A DNA stretch of 8,362 bases from the NCBI GenBank assembly GCA_903879825.1, contig CAIRND010000028.1, positions 1 to 8,362 of the forward strand, written 5' to 3'. The notes beneath the pieces are model-generated. The model did no database searches and was not told the DNA's origin. It saw only the letters and a program-made list of their open reading frames with translations. A program made the translations under genes and the position numbers. The DNA comes from an uncultured Geobacteraceae bacterium (GTDB lineage Bacteria > Desulfobacterota > Desulfuromonadia > Geobacterales > Pseudopelobacteraceae). Shown in pieces: positions 6,502-8,362 of the stretch; position 1 is the first letter of the stretch; each line of letters opens with the position of its first letter.

Positions 6502-6543
6502 AGTGGCGAATACTTGCCATTGCGGTGGCGGTATTCAGCCACT
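6502..6543. promoter_or_regulatory. Two tandem TGGC-N8-GCCA dyads, putative enhancer sites for a sigma-54 activator
   Basis: TGGCGAATACTTGCCA (6504-6519) and TGGCGGTATTCAGCCA (6526-6541) are two 16-base dyads of the same form, TGGC-N8-GCCA. Their centres are 22 bases apart, about two helical turns, so both face the same side of the DNA. They lie near -120 and -142 relative to the predicted dctP start, the usual place for activator sites and similar to the tandem DctD sites of rhizobial dctA. The outer sequences also form one longer imperfect hairpin, but no T-run follows on either strand. Confidence 0.6.
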
Positions 6544-6617
6544 TTAGGAGTTTTGGGAAGGTTTTTTAGTGAATTAATTGGTGGGCGTTTTTTAATTTAT
6601 TGAATTTTGAAAGGATC

Positions 6618-7445
6618 CTACGGTGCAAAAAAACGGTTACTCATTTCCAACAATCCCAGTGAGTTGAGAAGTTCATATAGTCTTTCCGATGGGCGACGGG
6701 TCGGCAAATCTTTGTAACTGGCGATAATAAGCTCATTTTTCATTGAATGTTCCCAGCCTACCAATTCAGTAACATTTACCTGATATCCATGTGACTCAAG
6801 CTGAAGGCACCGCAGAACATTGGTGATAAGACTGCCGAATTCACGGGTGTGCAACGGATGCCGCCATATCTCAGTCATGCTGTTTGGTGCGTGTGTTAAC
6901 GCTTTATTTTTGCGCAGAACAGTCGCTACCTCAGCCTGACAGCAGGGCACCAATACAATGAAACGTGTTTTTTTGGTCAGGGCAAATCTGATCGCATCAT
7001 CAGTGGCGGTGTTGCAGGCGTGCAGCGCAGTGACGATATCAATAGTTGCGGGGAGTTCATTTGAAGTAATCGATTCAGCTACAGATAGATTTAAAAAAGA
7101 CATACCGGAAAACTGAAATCGCTCCGCGAGTGTACGTGATTTCTCTACCAGTTCATCACGGGTCTCAATCCCAAAAATATGGGAGTTGTCACTCTGATAT
7201 TTAAAGAAAAGGTCATAGAGAATAAATCCGAGGTAAGATTTTCCGGCGCCATGATCAACGAGAGTTATTCCTGCATGATCCGTCTGAATCTCTTTCAGTA
7301 GTGGTTCAATGAACTGATATAAATGGTTTACCTGCTTGAGTTTACGTTTACTGTCCTGATTTAATTTACCATCGCGGGTAAGGATGTGCAGCTCTTTGAG
7401 CAGTTCAAGCGATTGTCCCGGCTTTATAGCGTGTTTTTCAGGCAT
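6618..7445 (-). CDS. Class I SAM-dependent methyltransferase, Methyltransf_32-like, substrate unknown
   Basis: The 275-residue product has a Rossmann-type methyltransferase core. Motif I is LVDHGAGKSYLGFILYD (62-78), with the glycine-rich SAM loop; the acidic residue ending strand beta2 is probably Glu94 in FGIETRDEL. VTALHACNTATDDAI (138-152) and VLVPCCQ (164-170) are typical of the Methyltransf_32 group (METTL25/RRNAD1-like: LHxCG-type and CC motifs). The first 55 residues are helical and charged and may shape the substrate site. No signal peptide or membrane segment is seen, so it is cytoplasmic. The ATG has AAAGGA about 8 bases upstream. It is separated from the activator gene by the repeat element and from dctP by the RpoN promoter region, so it is probably not part of the transport operon. 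The substrate (RNA, protein or small molecule) cannot be told from sequence. Confidence 0.8.
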   Translation of the reverse strand: MPEKHAIKPGQSLELLKELHILTRDGKLNQDSKRKLKQVNHLYQFIEPLLKEIQTDHAGITLVDHGAGKSYLGFILYDLFFKYQSDNSHIFGIETRDELVEKSRTLAERFQFSGMSFLNLSVAESITSNELPATIDIVTALHACNTATDDAIRFALTKKTRFIVLVPCCQAEVATVLRKNKALTHAPNSMTEIWRHPLHTREFGSLITNVLRCLQLESHGYQVNVTELVGWEHSMKNELIIASYKDLPTRRPSERLYELLNSLGLLEMSNRFFAP

Positions 7446-7472
7446 GAGGCTTTTCCTTTAAGTTAAGTCAAG

Positions 7473-7588
7473 AGCAAATCCCCCTCAGTCCCCCTTTCAT
7501 AAAGGGGGAGGCTCTTACATTCCGCCTCATTAAAAAGGGGGTGGTTTTAAGTCCCCCCTTTATGAAAGGGGGGTAGGGGGGATTTGCT
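7473..7588. repeat. Nested inverted-repeat element with C-run/G-run hairpins (REP/MITE-like)
   Basis: The outer ends AGCAAATCCCCC (7473-7484) and GGGGGATTTGCT (7577-7588) are perfect 12-base inverted repeats. Inside each end is a smaller hairpin: TCCCCCTTT-CAT-AAAGGGGGA (7489-7509) and CCCCCCTTT-ATG-AAAGGGGGG (7553-7573). Between them is a third, degraded core, TAAAAAGGGGG (7531-7541). The whole element is 116 bases, fills most of the gap between the activator and methyltransferase genes, and encodes nothing. AAATCCCCC...CCCCCTTT...AAAGGGGG units are known as dispersed intergenic repeats in several bacterial groups. It begins 6 bases after the activator stop, so it may also act as that gene's 3' end. 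No transposase is nearby. Confidence 0.8.
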
Positions 7589-7593
7589 TTTAT

Positions 7594-8362
7594 TTATAAT
7601 CCAAATTTATCCATTTTATAACGGAGTGTACCACGCGGGATTTTTAACATTGCAGCCGTCTGCAGGACATTCCCGCGAGTAATTTTTAGAGCTTGTTGAA
7701 TTATGTTTTTTTCAAAGTTAAGCACGGCATCTTCCAAGCCAGCGTCTGATGGCAGCTGTATTGGAAACGAATTCGGTTGGGTGCTTATTGACACTTCACA
7801 CGGCAAAGACCCACGTATTTCCACAGGAAGGTGTTCCGGCAAGAGCGTTGGGCCATAATGCATGATGCAGATCCGTTCTATGACGTTTCTCAATTCTCTG
7901 ATGTTACCCCGCCACGTATAATCATTCATCAGCTGGGTTGCTTCAGGTGACAGCGCTTTAAAGTCGCGACCAAACGAGCGGCTGAAGGTATCGAGAAAAT
8001 AAGCGGCAATGATACTGATATCTTCCCTGCGATCCCGGAGTGGCGGGATATGAATAGGGAAAACGTTAATGCGATAATAGAGGTCTTCCCGAAAAGTTCC
8101 GTTGGCGATTTTATCAAGCAGATTACGATTCGTTGCCGCTATAATGCGGACGTCAATGTTGATATCCTTGATCCCACCGACGCGGCGTATTGTTCGCTCT
8201 TGAAGGACCCGGAGCAATTTTGCCTGCATCGCCAGATCCATTTCGCCTATTTCATCAAGAAAAACTGAACCGTGGTGTGCCTCTTCAAACAATCCCGTTT
8301 TCCGCCCGGTGGCACTGGTAAATGAGCCCTTTTCGTGGCCAAAAAGTTCACTCTCCAATAAT
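7594..8362 (-). CDS. Sigma-54-dependent transcriptional activator, NtrC family (C-terminal part, runs off right edge)
   Basis: The frame is open through the right edge: codons read LLESELFGHEKG from 8361, so the TTG at 8358 is internal and not a start. The visible 256 residues hold most of the AAA+ core after Walker A: the sigma-54 contact loop as GSFTSA (canonical GAFTGA), Walker B VFLDEIGEM, sensor I region IIAATNRNL, arginine-finger segment FREDLYYRINVFPI, PPLRDRREDI and sensor II WRGNIREL. A linker is followed by a Fis-type helix-turn-helix (RGNVLQTAAMLKIPRGTLRYKMDKFGL) at the C-terminus. Such proteins hydrolyse ATP to open sigma-54 promoters. The N-terminal sensory or receiver domain and Walker A lie outside, so it cannot be named. 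It could drive the RpoN promoter of dctP in this window (a DctD-like role), but this is inferred only from proximity. Confidence 0.95.
   Translation of the reverse strand, partial: LLESELFGHEKGSFTSATGRKTGLFEEAHHGSVFLDEIGEMDLAMQAKLLRVLQERTIRRVGGIKDINIDVRIIAATNRNLLDKIANGTFREDLYYRINVFPIHIPPLRDRREDISIIAAYFLDTFSRSFGRDFKALSPEATQLMNDYTWRGNIRELRNVIERICIMHYGPTLLPEHLPVEIRGSLPCEVSISTQPNSFPIQLPSDAGLEDAVLNFEKNIIQQALKITRGNVLQTAAMLKIPRGTLRYKMDKFGL

Noticed and set aside
6502..6543. Hairpin as terminator of the methyltransferase gene
   Set aside because: No T-run follows on the minus strand. The two matching TGGC-N8-GCCA dyads and their position relative to the sigma-54 promoter are better explained as activator sites.
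7473..7588. CRISPR array or small RNA gene
   Set aside because: The repeats are inverted and nested, with no regular direct repeats or spacers and no promoter evidence.
8356..8358. TTG at 8358 as start of the activator
   Set aside because: The preceding codon continues the conserved LLESELFG block, and Walker A must lie upstream. The gene is cut by the window edge.

Overview
The window carries six whole or partial genes on the minus strand, plus two more cut by its edges (eight in all); no gene is supported on the plus strand, and no rRNA, tRNA, CRISPR array or transposase was seen. The gene set (sigma-54 activator, RpoN-dependent C4-dicarboxylate TRAP operon, abundant Cache-type chemoreceptors, C-rich/G-rich intergenic repeat) and the moderate GC content suggest a free-living, motile, organic-acid-using Gram-negative bacterium. 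A Geobacter/Desulfuromonas-like member of the former Deltaproteobacteria fits best, but this is inferred from gene content and not from a marker gene.

In the direction of transcription (right to left): (1) 8362-7594 is the C-terminal part of a sigma-54 activator (AAA+ core and Fis-type HTH). (2) 7588-7473 is a nested C-run/G-run inverted-repeat element. (3) 7445-6618 is a class I SAM-dependent methyltransferase of unknown substrate. (4) 6543-6403 is a regulatory region with two tandem TGGC-N8-GCCA dyads, an IHF-like site and a consensus -24/-12 promoter. (5) 6330-2716 is the operon dctP-dctQ-dctM plus a gene for a small secreted single-Cache protein, with a hairpin between dctP and dctQ and a strong rho-independent terminator at 2691-2642. 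(6) 2382-325 is a methyl-accepting chemotaxis protein with a large periplasmic Cache sensor. (7) 177-1 is the N-terminus of a second membrane receptor, probably also a chemoreceptor.

Read as a unit, the window couples uptake and sensing. DctP binds a C4-dicarboxylate in the periplasm and DctQM imports it using an ion gradient. Transcription appears to need RpoN and an enhancer-binding protein. The fourth operon gene makes a free periplasmic Cache domain, the same type of fold as the sensor of the neighbouring chemoreceptor. A link between this Cache protein, the transporter and the receptor is the most interesting untested idea here. The individual families are known; the combination and the promoter architecture are what merit a second look.
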